Shown: in pieces, positions 22,130 to 33,692 of the stretch
Position numbering within the stretch: position 1 is the stretch's first letter
Layout of the letters: each line of letters starts with the position of its first letter
Assembly (NCBI GenBank): GCA_003439945.1
Contig: QVRM01002189.1
Location: forward strand, 1,673,501 to 1,737,500
Length of the DNA stretch: 64,000 bases
Source: Dermanyssus gallinae
Taxonomy: Eukaryota > Arthropoda > Arachnida > Mesostigmata > Dermanyssidae
Direction: 5' to 3'
Program-made: the position numbers and the translations under genes
Notes under the pieces: model-generated
What the model saw: the letters and a program-made list of their open reading frames with translations, nothing else
Databases searched by the model: none
Told to the model about the DNA's origin: nothing

Positions 22130-22149
22130 AGGGTATAAGGGCGCTAACG

Positions 22150-23110
22150 CCGGCGATTAGTCGCACCGCTCTTTTTGCAAGGTCATCAACGATTTCAGTC
22201 TAGCAGGGAAGGTTTCATCAAACACGACGATTGCATATCTAAAATAGGCTTCAATAAGTGCTTTATATAATTCTAGATTAAATTGTGTCGTAGCGGATGG
22301 ACGTATTTGGCTGAAAACTGCGATACTTTTCGGATTTTGCGGGCGGTGTAGTCTACGTGTGAGTTCCATGTTAGATTACTGCTTGTTATTACTCCAATAT
22401 AGTTAATTGTGTCAGTTTTCTGTATAAGTGGGCAGTTGCATGTTGTGTTTGGTATATGCATAATTAAGTAATTTGATTTTGTCAGGTACGGCTAGGTTAC
22501 GTCGACTTTCTAATTCAAAGTGTATGAATTTTGTCTTGTTGTGGTTTGTTTATGTTGTGGTTTATTATAAGCCCGTTTGTTTTCCTCCAATTTCCTATAA
22601 GCCTCAGCCCATGTTCAGCGTGGTGTCGGTCGTTGTAAAGGTTTTGTTTATATATGAGTGCGGTATCGTCTGTGAACGTTTTATTGGTTGGTCTGTCGGG
22701 TAAATGGAAAATGTCGTTACTGTACAGTATGTATAGTAGTGGCCCGATCACGCTTCCCTGGCGGACTCCAAAGAGTCTTAGATCTATCTCTGAAGAATCA
22801 CTATTATATGAATATTTCTGTTTCCTACAGTGAAGATACGTGGCGATTACACATAATGCTCACGAAGTGATTCCCATATTTGACATTTTTTTAGGAGACG
22901 GTTGTCTGGTAAGGTATCAAATGCACGTGAGAGACCGAGAAATACTGCCACGGGTCGGTTTCCCTTGTCTACCTCCGAAGCTATCATTTCATGTATTGCT
23001 ATTAGTGCTGATTGTGTACTCTTGGCAGTTCTAAAGCCGAACTGGTTTTTGTGTAATATATTGTGTTCTTGCAGGTGCTGTTGTATCCGTTTTGCTATTC
23101 ATTTCTCAAT
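22150..23110 (-). pseudogene. Jockey/CR1-like LINE reverse transcriptase fragment
   Basis: Minus-strand pieces appear in the right order for one RT. KNQFGFRTAKSTQSALIAIH lies near 23000-23050, then VAVFLGLSRAFDTLPDNRLL near 22920-22970, with the catalytic Asp of block A in place. FGVRQGSVIGPLLYILYSND lies near 22715-22775, FTDDTALIYKQ near 22645 (FADD changed to FTDD), then INYIGVITSSNLTWNSHVDY near 22390, and finally LKSLMTLQKERC. Several stops and frameshifts break it. Its 3' side ends at about 22150, inside the ORF and almost touching the 3' end of the R2-like element, with no LINE tail. Confidence 0.8.
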
Positions 23111-23177
23111 TATCTTTTCAATATTAATAATTGTAATATATGTACATATTAATAATAAACCCTTATTTAAAGTTAGA

Positions 23178-23179
<2 letters not shown>

Positions 23180-23236
<57 letters not shown>
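23180..23236. repeat. (TA)n tract
   Basis: About 57 bp of TA, just upstream (in the minus sense) of the jockey/CR1-like fragment. Confidence 0.94.
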
Positions 23237-26200
23237 CTTTGCTATGTTAAATGAATGCATTATTATAAGTGTGACTGGTTTTGGTAACAGTGGTTTTTTT
23301 ACTCATCCCTGCGCACGTACTACACAGGCGGCATTGCCTCTGCACACTGGGAGAAAATAGTTGTCTCAAGTGCTGGCCTTCTCCACTGCCCCCATTCTAG
23401 TCGCTAGATAAAAATAATTGATTCCGTGCCAATATCATTTGCATGTGTGTGTTTTCTACTATCTCGGCATGCGTAACATTGCATGCGAAGCACTTGCCAT
23501 TCAGCCGCAAGAGAATGGTCACGCTGCTGGGTTTCTTGTTATTATTTAGTATGAGCTTTCGGGTCTCCAGTGCTGCAGGTATTTTTCTTTCTTGAGGAGT
23601 CGTTTTATAAGTTCATTCAACGCTGTATTCCTTGAAAATCTACCACTTATTTTCAAGTATAAAAGGCCAGGATTTGCATATTGAGTACATCTTTGAACCA
23701 CTCTTTACTATCGGTATTATTTCGGGAAAGACCAGCCCGAAAAAGCATTACATTGTCAAGGTTATAATCTCTCTGGTTTCAAGCTTATATAGGCGCTTAA
23801 TTTACGCCGATATAGATGTTTTTTCAAAGGACCCGTGGTCAAGCCTAAACCTAACACTGCACTCATCCTTTTCCCTATTTTTACGTATATATTATTATAA
23901 ATACGTATACATACTAATATATACATATGTTTTGCCACCAGTGATTCCGACAAAACAGAACTGGTGTAGAGAGGCTGCATAGCATTGGCACTAGGTCTAC
24001 TGCTCTTCTTAGTCCCAGGTCATTTTCCTGGAAGGAGGCCACCTTACTTGACGGCAAGCTTACACTCTTCAGTGTTTCGTCGTGCAGCTTTATATTTAGA
24101 ACATCGTCCATGATTTCTTTAGCAGACGTATCATATATCTGCAATTCAGTTATGTATAGATTAGTAGGTGCACCGCGAAGTACACTCCCATAGGTAAATC
24201 GTGGCTATCCTAGGCTACGTCCCCAAAAGCGCGTGTGATTGCATCGCATTAAAATATGGGCCCATTTTCCAGGAAATTTCGTTTGTCGGACAGGAGCAAA
24301 GGAATTTTTCGCTCACGTGTTGGAGCCCCCAACAAGTCTGTTTCCTCCTGCCAGGAATAATCTCTCAAGTACCATCTGCTGCTGGACTTCTTTACCCATG
24401 GGATTTATCGGCAGCGATAATTCAGCATATAACACGGTTACTTAGACTGTAACATGTATCGCTATATACAAGAAACGGCAACGCAGTAGGAGAGACCAGG
24501 CAGACAGGCGCACAATCGAAAAATGCACTCTGTGTATTACTTGTGGAAGTTCGCTTTCAAACACACCAGGTGATGATAGCCATGAACTATGTCACTGGTA
24601 TAGATGTGGCGATTGTCACATGCAAGACTAGACAACAGGTGAGAGGCATTGAAAAGATCCAGGTCTCAAACCTCCCGTCAAACCTTCCTAGAATTATAAT
24701 GTGGGCTCAAATGAAAAGGTATGGAAAGACCCTGTGGGTTTAATTCAAGTTTCAAGTATTCAAAAGTAATCATCAGAGGCCCTAGCACAACTATACCACT
24801 ATTTCAAGAGCCGAAGGATTCTTTGTTCCCGGAATTCCTGCGGGAGTGACAAGGGGCAGTCCTCCACTCTATCCTTTTGTTTGTTGTCCGAGTTCAGGCC
24901 TTTAATTTTTTAGAGAGCGGTGACGCCGCATGTTTGCATTGCATGCTGTCCCGCTTTGTCTGTAGCTTGAAGTAACGGCACCAACTCTCGTCACTGGTGT
25001 CAATCCACTCCTCTTTCACGATTCACTCAGCTCACTCTAAAAGTTTATTTTCCGTACAATACCTTAGGTATATGTTTTACACATCACAATAGACCAGCTA
25101 AGCCAATGCGCCTAGTAGCTTACTTAATCGTTGGATACGCAGTCTCCCGAGTATACGCTCACACTCAGGCGATGAGTGTGAGCCGGTTGAACACTATTTT
25201 CAGTCAGGAATATGCTAACACCATGCTGCTCCTTAATCATCGAATTGTGCAATAGGAACGCTATGATGTCCTCACTTATTGGACGACACACACAAGTGCT
25301 TGCATCTTTCCTCTGCGCGATCACATCGAACTCTCAATTTGCGTCCCTAGTTGTTTCACCGCGTTATACCAAAGCAACCATTTCAAATTTTAACCGGTTT
25401 GGTTGCTACGACGTTTTGCACATTTGTATTTAACTTATTTTATATAAATCGATTTGCCCTTGATATAAAAGGATGACATGCGTATTTGGATGTACATGCG
25501 AAGCGAATAATAAATCAATATAACTTTAACCTGGCTTTAGAAAACGTCCTTCTTGCAGTTGGAATGTACCAATTTGGGCGAATATTTGGCGTCGCTGCAC
25601 TGGCTGGTTCACCGTGTGCTGCGTCGCCCAGGTGTCAGACGTTAAACGAACTTTGCATCTGGGAGAGAAAATCTGAGTTATCAGGGATAAACAGCGCGTG
25701 ACTTGAATCCAGTTCTCGAAGTGGATATGCGCTATCGTGTGCCACGAACACCTTGAGGGCTCTCCATAGCCCACGCCCGTTGGTCTCTCCGTCTCTACAA
25801 AAGCTCGAGCTGCGTAAATAGTGCCAAAAGTTTAGACCACATTAACTTGCCACATTAACAAGCAGCTAAAGCCAGACTGTCTCGGGGATTGACAACAAGA
25901 CATTACCTTTTTATGCCTTACCTTTTATTGGCAAAAACGCGCAAATTGTCTATTATTCTTCTGAAATCAGGAAAGCTAATAGCCGGAACCTTGAGCAAGC
26001 TGACAGTATATTATGTACTAATTTTTGGTTCAATAACGAATCGTAATAACAAAGTGCTGAATTTTATTAATATTATTATTATAAGGTAATTTGCTCTTGC
26101 CCTTAGATGGCATTCACATTCCTATTCGCTTTTTTGTTAAGGATTTCATCAGTATTCGAGTACAGCGATCGTAATCACATCTAAGAGTGGCCAGGTCCAA

Positions 26201-26640
26201 TTGCTACACTCCCTTGGGCGATCTGCAAGGGGTGCACAGGGAAAGAGTCACGACTTTCTGCGGCTTTGTGTGTATTTGCAGCCGACCGGAACGTAATGGT
26301 CGTGGCCTCTCCCCGGGGATCAGTTACTCAATTTTTCGAGATCACGTTTTTGTTCCATTAAGCTCGTTAAGCATTACGCTTTGCGGCGAGTGGCCGTTGC
26401 CTTGTCACGCATCGAGATCCCTAGTGTCATCACGCCAGATGCTTGTGAACACGTCTTTGGCCCTCGGACGTCCGACTTCAGCATCGCCCCCTCCGGCTTT
26501 GTCGGTCGCTCACTTGACCAGCCTTTAGGCCTTGGAGTACTTGCTGCATGCCGTCGTTTGCATTAGGATACTACTGACTGCTGCTTCAAGTGCGCTGACA
26601 AAAGTACTGACAAAAGCTTCTGCTGCTTTGAAACAGAGAG
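23237..26640. other. Unassigned stretch with one coherent minus-strand frame
   Basis: No gene recognised. The only frame that reads like protein is 23914-24205 on the minus strand, described separately. The rest is ordinary sequence without strong repeats. A plus-strand frame at 26187-26528 is open for 113 codons but shows no motif. Confidence 0.45.
23914..24205 (-). other. Unrecognised open frame, possible exon or element fragment
   Basis: On the minus strand the frame is open from about 24205, ahead of the first Met at 24144. It starts FTYGSVLRGAPTNLY and continues with ITELQIYDTSAKEIMDDVLN and later GLRRAVDLVPMLCSL. Composition is balanced and free of low-complexity sequence, unlike most frames in the window. 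No family is recognised. It could be an exon, a fragment of an unfamiliar element or chance; 97 codons open is weak evidence. Confidence 0.25.
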
Positions 26641-26646
26641 AGAGGT

Positions 26647-26649
<3 letters not shown>

Positions 26650-26701
<52 letters not shown>
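26650..26701. repeat. (TA)n tract flanked by GA tracts
   Basis: About 52 bp of TA with GAGAGA runs on both sides (near 26634-26643 and 26702-26722). Confidence 0.93.
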
Positions 26702-26707
<6 letters not shown>

Positions 26708-26722
26708 CGAGAGAGAGAGAGA

Positions 26723-29700
26723 AGGGCAAGCACTCTCAGTCGTTTATTGGAGACATGGCTGCAGCAGAGCAATCGCTGCGCTGCTAGCGATGTTTAACAC
26801 CCCGCCACTGCCTCCACCTGGCGACTACTGTTTTGCATGCATGTTCTGTAATTTTCTAATCCCCCAGCGAATGTTTTGGCGAAAAGTTTCACTACGCCGT
26901 AAGGAACACGTTTTTTTTTAAATCTGTTGCAGTATTTCGAGTCCAAATGTTCATACGGGTTGTTCATCTTTGAGAGGTAGAGGTCAACGACTTTGTTGCA
27001 AAAATCGTAGTATATAGTTGAAATCAAGTTTATCATCAAATTGGTGTTTCGTCTGGCGGGATAGTCGGACGATTACTACGTTAAACGAAATTGCTTGTGT
27101 AGAAATTGAGTCAGCACGTGACCAGATAATTCATCATGAAGACTATATCCGATGAATTATGCTTACCCATTTCTATGCAAAGTTATTATACATAGAAGTT
27201 TGATTTTTGAGCTGACTACCATCAGTCGGTGTAAGCACGGACACACAATATATGTTCCTAGAGGGACAAGATAACCCCACAGTTAAAAAACCAAGAGTCG
27301 ATTTTTAGGGCTTTATTTGGCAGCCTTATATTCGTTGTTTGCCAGACAGAAAGTTTCGATGTCACTAGCATCTAGATGTTGTTCTGTCACGGACAAAGTG
27401 ATGGCAGACGCAATGCGGCTATTTTCGCGGTCCCCTTGGCTCACTCTAATTCAAAACGGGAAGTGAGGCCCATCGAAGCAAACGATGCGTCAAAAACACA
27501 CGAAATGCTCAATTTAGAGTGTCAGCAGCTGTGCGGCAGCGTTAGAAATAGTTGGCAATTTATCGCGACGTTTTTTAAGGGCTCAGCGGGGCGAACATTC
27601 GTGCAACTGAGCCGAATAAGGAATAACACATGCTCTGCTTGCCATGGCTGCCTACCGGACTGAAACGGAGAACTGCTACGGGGGGGGGGGTTTCTTTCAC
27701 CACACGCGCGAGAGTGTGACAGTGAAAGGATTGCCACAACATAAGGTGTTGACGATCTGGCGACTAAAGCAATATAAAAATTGCGTGCTATCTCATGAGG
27801 AACGCCTGAGCAAATTGGAGGACTAAGACGTACGAGCCGTCTAGCAGAGCCGGCTCAGAGGCCCACAGCGACCGCATGGCGTACCCTTTTGGTGCCACCT
27901 AGAAAATATATTAGGATGAACCAGCGAAACATCGTTCTACACCCAAACAAGTATAAAAATAGATATTTAAATCGTATAGAGTCTATTAACTGTCCACATA
28001 ACTCTAGAACAGGAGTATTCCACTGCCTTCTTCTTTACTTTAGGCTAGGGTGTAAGAAAAGAGTCCTATTTTTCAGGCAAGTTCCTGACAAATCTCTCTT
28101 AGAGTAAAAGTCATCAACTTGCAGCTTCTCTTTGCCCGCGTCTTCTGGTGTTTCGCAAGGCAGCTGCCTACCACAGCGTTTACGTCCAATCTCTTGTAGG
28201 CGTAACTACATCTCAAAGTAGGTCCAATATCTTGGATTTGCAGATCATATTAAACGTTGTCGGAGCGTAGAGAGTACTGTAAACGGAACAAAAAATGTCG
28301 CACTGAAGTGCGGCAGAGCACCAAAACTAAGACTTTTTGAATGGTCTTATCGCCTAAAGATGCTTAATTGTTCAAGTATCTGATTCTATCAAAGTTACAG
28401 TTTCTCGATATAAATACCTTGTCTATCGTTTTAAATGTATTTGAAAAGCTTGCTATCGTTTCAAGTTTATTTGAAGAGCTTGCTGAACAGCAGCCGAGAA
28501 GCCACTTAAATGCCTTACTTGAATTGCTTCTTTAAAAGCTAGTATGGTTTTAGGATGGCTCGGTCAACTAACGCGGCATTGGGATATAATTGGTGCGACT
28601 CACTCTTTCCCTCACTGGTCGGCTGCGGTGCACTTAGAGCCGGTCACGCCGTGGCATTATTAGAAAACAACATGAGAAAGAAGCTCGCCGAGTTGACCAG
28701 AGCCCATAACTTCAACACAGTAGCCTTTAGGCTCAGTGAGGGGAACCGCCGGACCCCCTGACCGAGCAACTACTTACTAAGTTGTAAAAGAGTTTAAAGA
28801 TAAAAAGGGCACAAAGGTGCCGCACCCATAGTTCCTTAACAAGATAGTTTCCATTGACGTCAGGCGGGACAACGCCGTCTCAATTCTAGGATATTTTACT
28901 AAACGGTGCAGACCTGGGTTATTCAAAGTTGATTTAGATACAATTTTCAGCTATATCAATTCTCTATCTGGCGAGAGATCGTTAAAGCTGCAGAGCCGAA
29001 ATATGTGCATTAGGGCATTTCCAAAACGTTTGACTGCTTTAACTATTTTAGTTTTTTACGACGGTCCGAGCTGCGTACCAGGAGTAAAATCTCACTTTAA
29101 ATCATGGCCTAGGGGATTAAGGCAATTTGTGTGGGAGCTTTAATGTCTGCGACAAGAAATGTATTTATTGACACATCACCGCGGCCCGTTCTTGGACTTT
29201 TTATCTTTAGTTATCTACATATTGCGTCATGTGGGGCATACAAAAAGATGTAGAATGTTACTAAATTGTCTACCTAGTCTGCTCTGCTGTCCGCTCAGCT
29301 CACAGGCAAAATCACTGGCATGATCATGCACGAGCATATGAGCATGCACTGAGTGGTAGCCATCGCAGGCAACTTTATCGTCACTAAATAACGCAGCTCA
29401 GTTCTTCGAAATTGTTATGCCACTGCGAAAGTAATTCCGATCAAGTACTAAGCAGCCCAAGTATTATTGGGAGGTTTTGTCCCTACTTGGCGAAAAGAGG
29501 TGCTCTATTTGGCAAAAAATAGCAGCTATCTCTTGTCACCACTTCCATCCACGTGAAGTCATCCACTATACCTCGCTCAGTAGAAATCTATGTGCAATCC
29601 CTTCCTCAACTGAGCACGAGTGCCATGTTTAGGTCTTCTTAAAGAAGCTCGTGCGTGTTCTCACTCAACGGCATGCCCATCTTCTTTTGAGCCTGTTTTG

Positions 29701-32348
29701 TCTTTTCTCGAGGCTCCTTTTCTCTGTCCCAAATAATCTTCTGAAGGGGTGGGGGAGGTCCTGAAAGGCTTATTTTACTGGTTGCTTTGCGGTTCTAGCC
29801 GGTGTGAACACAATATAGTTATGCACAACGTTCCCGTCTGCCCGCCGGCTGAACCGCTGCTGTTAACGTTTCTTAATGCAAGGCAATGCGGATGTACACC
29901 CCCGTTTCCTTTTCCGATTCCTTCGTATATTACTTTGCCTCTCCGCGACGCGTTTGCTGCCCTCCTTTCTACCCTGCAGTGGTGGGATTTAAAATGAATA
30001 ACTAAATTCCCCGCCGTTAATTTAAATTAAAGTTTCGCATCGCTTAGTTTATACTATCCTCTAATTCATCCTTATGTTACGACTCCCTATGGATTACAGA
30101 GCCCGCGAACTCTTGCTTAGGATAGAGAGCGTGCGAAATCCCGTGGTAATGCTTCCCGGGGGGTCGTTAGCTGCATTTGTGCTGTCATACGCCTTGCAGG
30201 AGATTTGTATTGACGCATAATTTGAAGTGTGCGATTTGACACGGTTCGAATTGACCGCTGTGACCGAACGCACCTCACTTGTGCCCACAACGATAAGTTT
30301 TGCCAAAGAACACACCAAAATGTCTCGTACATTAAATGGTTCTACTCTGTAGGTTAGGCCCGGTCAGTTGCGCCACGGGCCACCTTTAGCCCGCAAATAA
30401 ATGTTTCACCCCAAAACATTAGTTTTTATAGTTCTTTCTAGAGAAGTTAGTGTACGAGTTGTAACTAGTCGCCAATGCGTAGCCAAGCAGACCTGTTGTA
30501 TCTGTTGCAAACGGCTAGATTTCTGCTGATTCTAAGTGCCACGACCTCTGCCCTGATGTCTTGCTGACAAGCGCGGCACATATACACACGAAGGTACATG
30601 CTACATGATATAACATAACGTCATTGGGTAAATTTTTACTTAGCCTAGAAAGTATCTCGCTTCTTACTTTTGCGTATACACAACTCTGTTAGGTGTCCAC
30701 CATTGATGCGTAACCGTGCACCTAATGGTCCATACGGTTATGATATATACATATGTAGCGAAGAGATTGCACCTCATTACTGCAATTCTTTTACCGAGAC
30801 TAACGTTATTTCTGGAGAGCGTTGTCGCCCAGAGGCGAATCAGAATTTCTACCTGCGACTTTGGCGGCTTAATGCAAAAGCTAGCATATTACTTTCAGTA
30901 CACCTACGGTTATTGCTGTACTCATAGTCGGTAGGTTATGCCCTAAACAACTGGTAAATAATTATCGTGGTAATCCACTAAGACGATAACACAAGTTCCG
31001 TTTGGCTTATGTTCAGTTTGCGATGGCATTTATTTGCCGAACAGCGCAAATACAACGAGTTGTTTCTATCTATATAGTTTCACGATAGAACCCATATTTA
31101 CAGATAACTACAGATATACATATTCAAAATGGCTCTATGGTTCGTAACAACGAGTAAACGACAACTACATACAGAACACACTCAACAGACTGGGATAATT
31201 GTACGAAGGGCAGAAGAATTTTTCTTTCACATCAGGGAGAATAGCGGTAAAATGTCGTACCGTTAATTAACGCTACTAAATCAAAATGTCGTTGAATTAG
31301 TTTGTAAGGATTTATGCCAAGAAGACTACGATGGCTGTTTGATAAGACTGGAAAGACATATGTGCTTCTAAGCTTCTGCAGAGCAACAAAACGATTAACA
31401 GTGAAAAGTATTACCAGCGGCTCGACCGCTTGAGAAACCTGAGAGAGCTAGCTTTGAATGTTGTTTTGACGTTGTAAAAGCCGCCTTGATCGCTTTTTGG
31501 CCTACGAGTGAAAACGAGAAACTTCGGAAGAACGGATGCACGAGTACCATAGCGTGGTCCACGCTGAGCTATAATAAGATTGACTTGCTATCATATAGAT
31601 TAACTTGTTTGCTGTAGCAAAAATAGAAATAACAATCATTTTTGTGCGAGCGCCTATGGGCCAGTGCAAAATTCTTCAGACGTGGGGTCATCGACAAGGC
31701 GTTTGTATATCTCGTCAGTTACAGTACGGCACGCCTTGTCTCTGCCCCACGCACCTTGGGTTCGGTGCGGCAACACAGGGGCGGCAGGCCACTTGAGCGC
31801 CAAACGTACACACGAAACGAAAAGTCCTCTTTGAGCAAAAAACACATGTTGCAATTACTGGCCATTTCGATCGATCGAGCCGAATGGTCTGGCTAGTTGA
31901 TTGGTCAATAGTGGCTCGCCTTACTCGCCAAAAAATCGGGTCGCACATACATACAATACACCTCCGACGGTGAAGGCAATATTTTTGAGATCGACGTTAC
32001 GGAGGTCTCCGCGATCGCCGTCTTTTCTCCCTGCCAAACGGTGTCCCAACTGGCTTTCTTTCCAATATCTGAAAGAAAGACGCTTTGAAGCAAAGAAATG
32101 TGCCACTTTCTTGTGCGAGAAATCCAATACCTTACATCGTTTTACGTGTTCATCACCACCTATGCGTAAAAAAAATGAAATAACTGCGGTCCAGACAAAT
32201 CTCTGTCATTAAAATACCAAGCACCCATTTGCTGTAACGTTATATAGTCGACTGAAAATAAGTGCTGCCAGCAAAACAATAAACGGAAACGGTGTATTCG
32301 ACGTATTTCCCGTATGGTATTCCTTTTCCTAGAAGTATACTAGCCTAA
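26723..32348. other. Unassigned, mostly featureless stretch
   Basis: No gene, RNA or strong repeat was recognised over about 5.6 kb, apart from a run of 10 G near 27680 and the 30-bp duplication at 28421-28482. Frames of 60-95 codons occur at the rate expected by chance. 30090-30440 may contain a decayed DNA transposon (minus strand, a WGE-like segment), but the match is too weak to call. Confidence 0.5.
28421..28482. repeat. 30-bp tandem duplication
   Basis: Two adjacent copies of a unit beginning CTATCGTTT and ending GAGCTTG/AAGCTTG, with five or fewer differences, period 30. Confidence 0.85.
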
Positions 32349-32561
32349 GACCGAGCAAGATGGCTTAGTGGCAAAGCCTTTGCCTTGCATTCGGGAGGAC
32401 TGGGTTCGAACCCCAACCGGCCACTCTTAAATTGGTTTGCATGGTTTCCAGTTTAAACAAGGTAAATGCCGGAGTGGAGTAAACTTAGCCATGACATGAA
32501 AAAATCCGTACACGGGCAATTGCCTTACGGGAAATCTAAAAAAAAAAAAAAAAAAAAAAAA
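32349..32561 (+). mobile_element. tRNA-derived SINE, family A, copy 1 with poly-A tail
   Basis: The 5' part resembles a tRNA gene: A-box-like TGGCTTAGTGG at 32361-32371, an anticodon-arm-like CCTTGCATTCGGGAG, and B box GGTTCGAACCCC from 32403. These are the internal RNA polymerase III promoter boxes. A unique body of about 120 bp follows and then 24 A residues (32538-32561). Two further copies of the body are in the window (17590-17797 minus, 40980-41086 plus). The clean tail and boxes make it the best preserved copy. The parental tRNA might be Ala- or Gly-like, but I cannot be sure. Confidence 0.85.
32361..32414 (+). promoter_or_regulatory. Internal RNA polymerase III A and B boxes of the SINE
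   Basis: TGGCTTAGTGG (A box) and GGTTCGAACCCC (B box) are about 31 bases apart, the spacing found in tRNA genes. Both are close to the consensus. Confidence 0.78.
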
Positions 32562-32721
32562 CCACTGTATGGACTTACGGTTATAATATACGACATTTTT
32601 TAGGTTTCACTCGTCCACGACAGGTAATTTGCGAAAAGCATTATATTGAGTGTACTCTTTGTGAAAAAAAACTTTTTGAAAAAAAAATATTTGCGTGCAT
32701 TTATTTTTTATGCTTGCAAGG

Positions 32722-32727
32722 TATATA

Positions 32728-32784
<57 letters not shown>

Positions 32785-32785
32785 G
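32722..32785. repeat. (TA)n tract
   Basis: About 60 bp of TA with two small interruptions. Confidence 0.93.
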
Positions 32786-33439
32786 GCTTAATTATCTAAA
32801 GTAGTGTGTGGTACAATGGTAATCACTCAGCATTGCTAGAGTTTGGCGGAGACGTTAGTGCATTCATATAAGTCGGTGCAATCAAGCTGTGGGTGTATGC
32901 CCAGTTAGCCATAAACCAAGCGAACAAAGCCTTGATCTAGTCAGACATGAATACCGCCTTTGGTGTAACATACCGTCGACCTCTTAGGTTGTTGGAGCAA
33001 ACATTAAATAAGTGTGTAAGCAGGTGGCAAAGAGAAAGTTGCCGTATTGCGATTCTGTTAGTTTAAAGAATAGGTCTAGACTAGATAGAAAATCTGCGAC
33101 AATCTTCTAGGCAGCCTTCGGCAAAGACTTCTAATGAACTTGCGTACGCCGGGCAACAGTTTGATATGTTTAGCTAAAGTAAGCGTGTTAAAGCTCGTTT
33201 CGAAAGAGAACAATACAAATGATCTCATCTTTCTTACATGTAACTATAGAGTCTAGACATAATGAGGATGGAACAACGTGCGACAATGTGAACATTTTGC
33301 AGTAAAGCGCCTACGACATTAGTAATGCTATGACTGAAATCAAGGCTATACGAGACGTAAGCTCGTATATATATCATTGGTGTAATTGTATATGTTGTCA
33401 TTAATTTGTAGCTAAAGTCAAATGCACAATGTGTAAGAA
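32786..33439. other. Unassigned stretch upstream of a LINE RT fragment
   Basis: Nothing recognised. It may contain the continuation (minus strand) of the RT fragment at 33440-33660, too decayed to read. Confidence 0.4.
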
Positions 33440-33660
33440 AAACATGCCATTTTCAGAATACCAGCATGACCGCCTACTGCAGACTGTGACACAAATTAGG
33501 AACCTTCAGAGGATACAGGAAGGTGAAGCTTTAGATCATCTGCATATTTAAGATACTTGAAACTGGGAGCTTATATTTGTTTATTTCGAAAACGAAAGTC
33601 GTGTTCAGAAGATGGGGGGGGGATAGACATCTTTTCTGGGGCACTCTAGGAGTAACTGAA
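33440..33660 (-). pseudogene. CR1/jockey-like LINE reverse transcriptase fragment
   Basis: On the minus strand, 33600-33660 reads SVTPRVPQ, matching the RT block usually written G-V-P-Q-G-S, and after one frame shift 33520-33560 reads YLKYADDLKLHLPVSSE with the YADD catalytic pair followed by LK, a typical CR1/jockey continuation. A stop follows within ten codons. It is a short, heavily decayed fragment and too little is left to name the family. Confidence 0.55.
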
Positions 33661-33668
33661 AACTGTGT

Positions 33669-33692
33669 CATATATATATATATATATATATA
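33669..33692. repeat. (TA)n tract
   Basis: Short TA run at the upstream edge of the LINE RT fragment. Confidence 0.9.

Larger units (their letters stand above)
19832..22135 (+). mobile_element. R2-like non-LTR retrotransposon, 5'-truncated, split by a solo LTR
   Basis: A site-specific-type LINE that would nick DNA with a restriction-like endonuclease and prime reverse transcription there. The order on the plus strand is reverse transcriptase (19835-20263), inserted LTR (20264-20804), rest of RT and thumb (20809-21575), then CCHC finger and endonuclease (21578-22129). The N-terminal zinc-finger/Myb part is missing. R2 normally sits in 28S rRNA genes, but no rRNA sequence is recognisable on either side. 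Damage is light: one lost base in the C-run near 20100, and stops near 20928, 21122 and 21577. Confidence 0.85.

Noticed and set aside
30094..30440. Possible decayed DNA transposon on the minus strand
   Set aside because: Only a weak W-G-E-like segment; no second motif in the correct place.
32349..32424. Functional tRNA gene
   Set aside because: The A and B boxes are good, but the sequence continues into a SINE body with a poly-A tail and other copies exist; acceptor pairing is poor.
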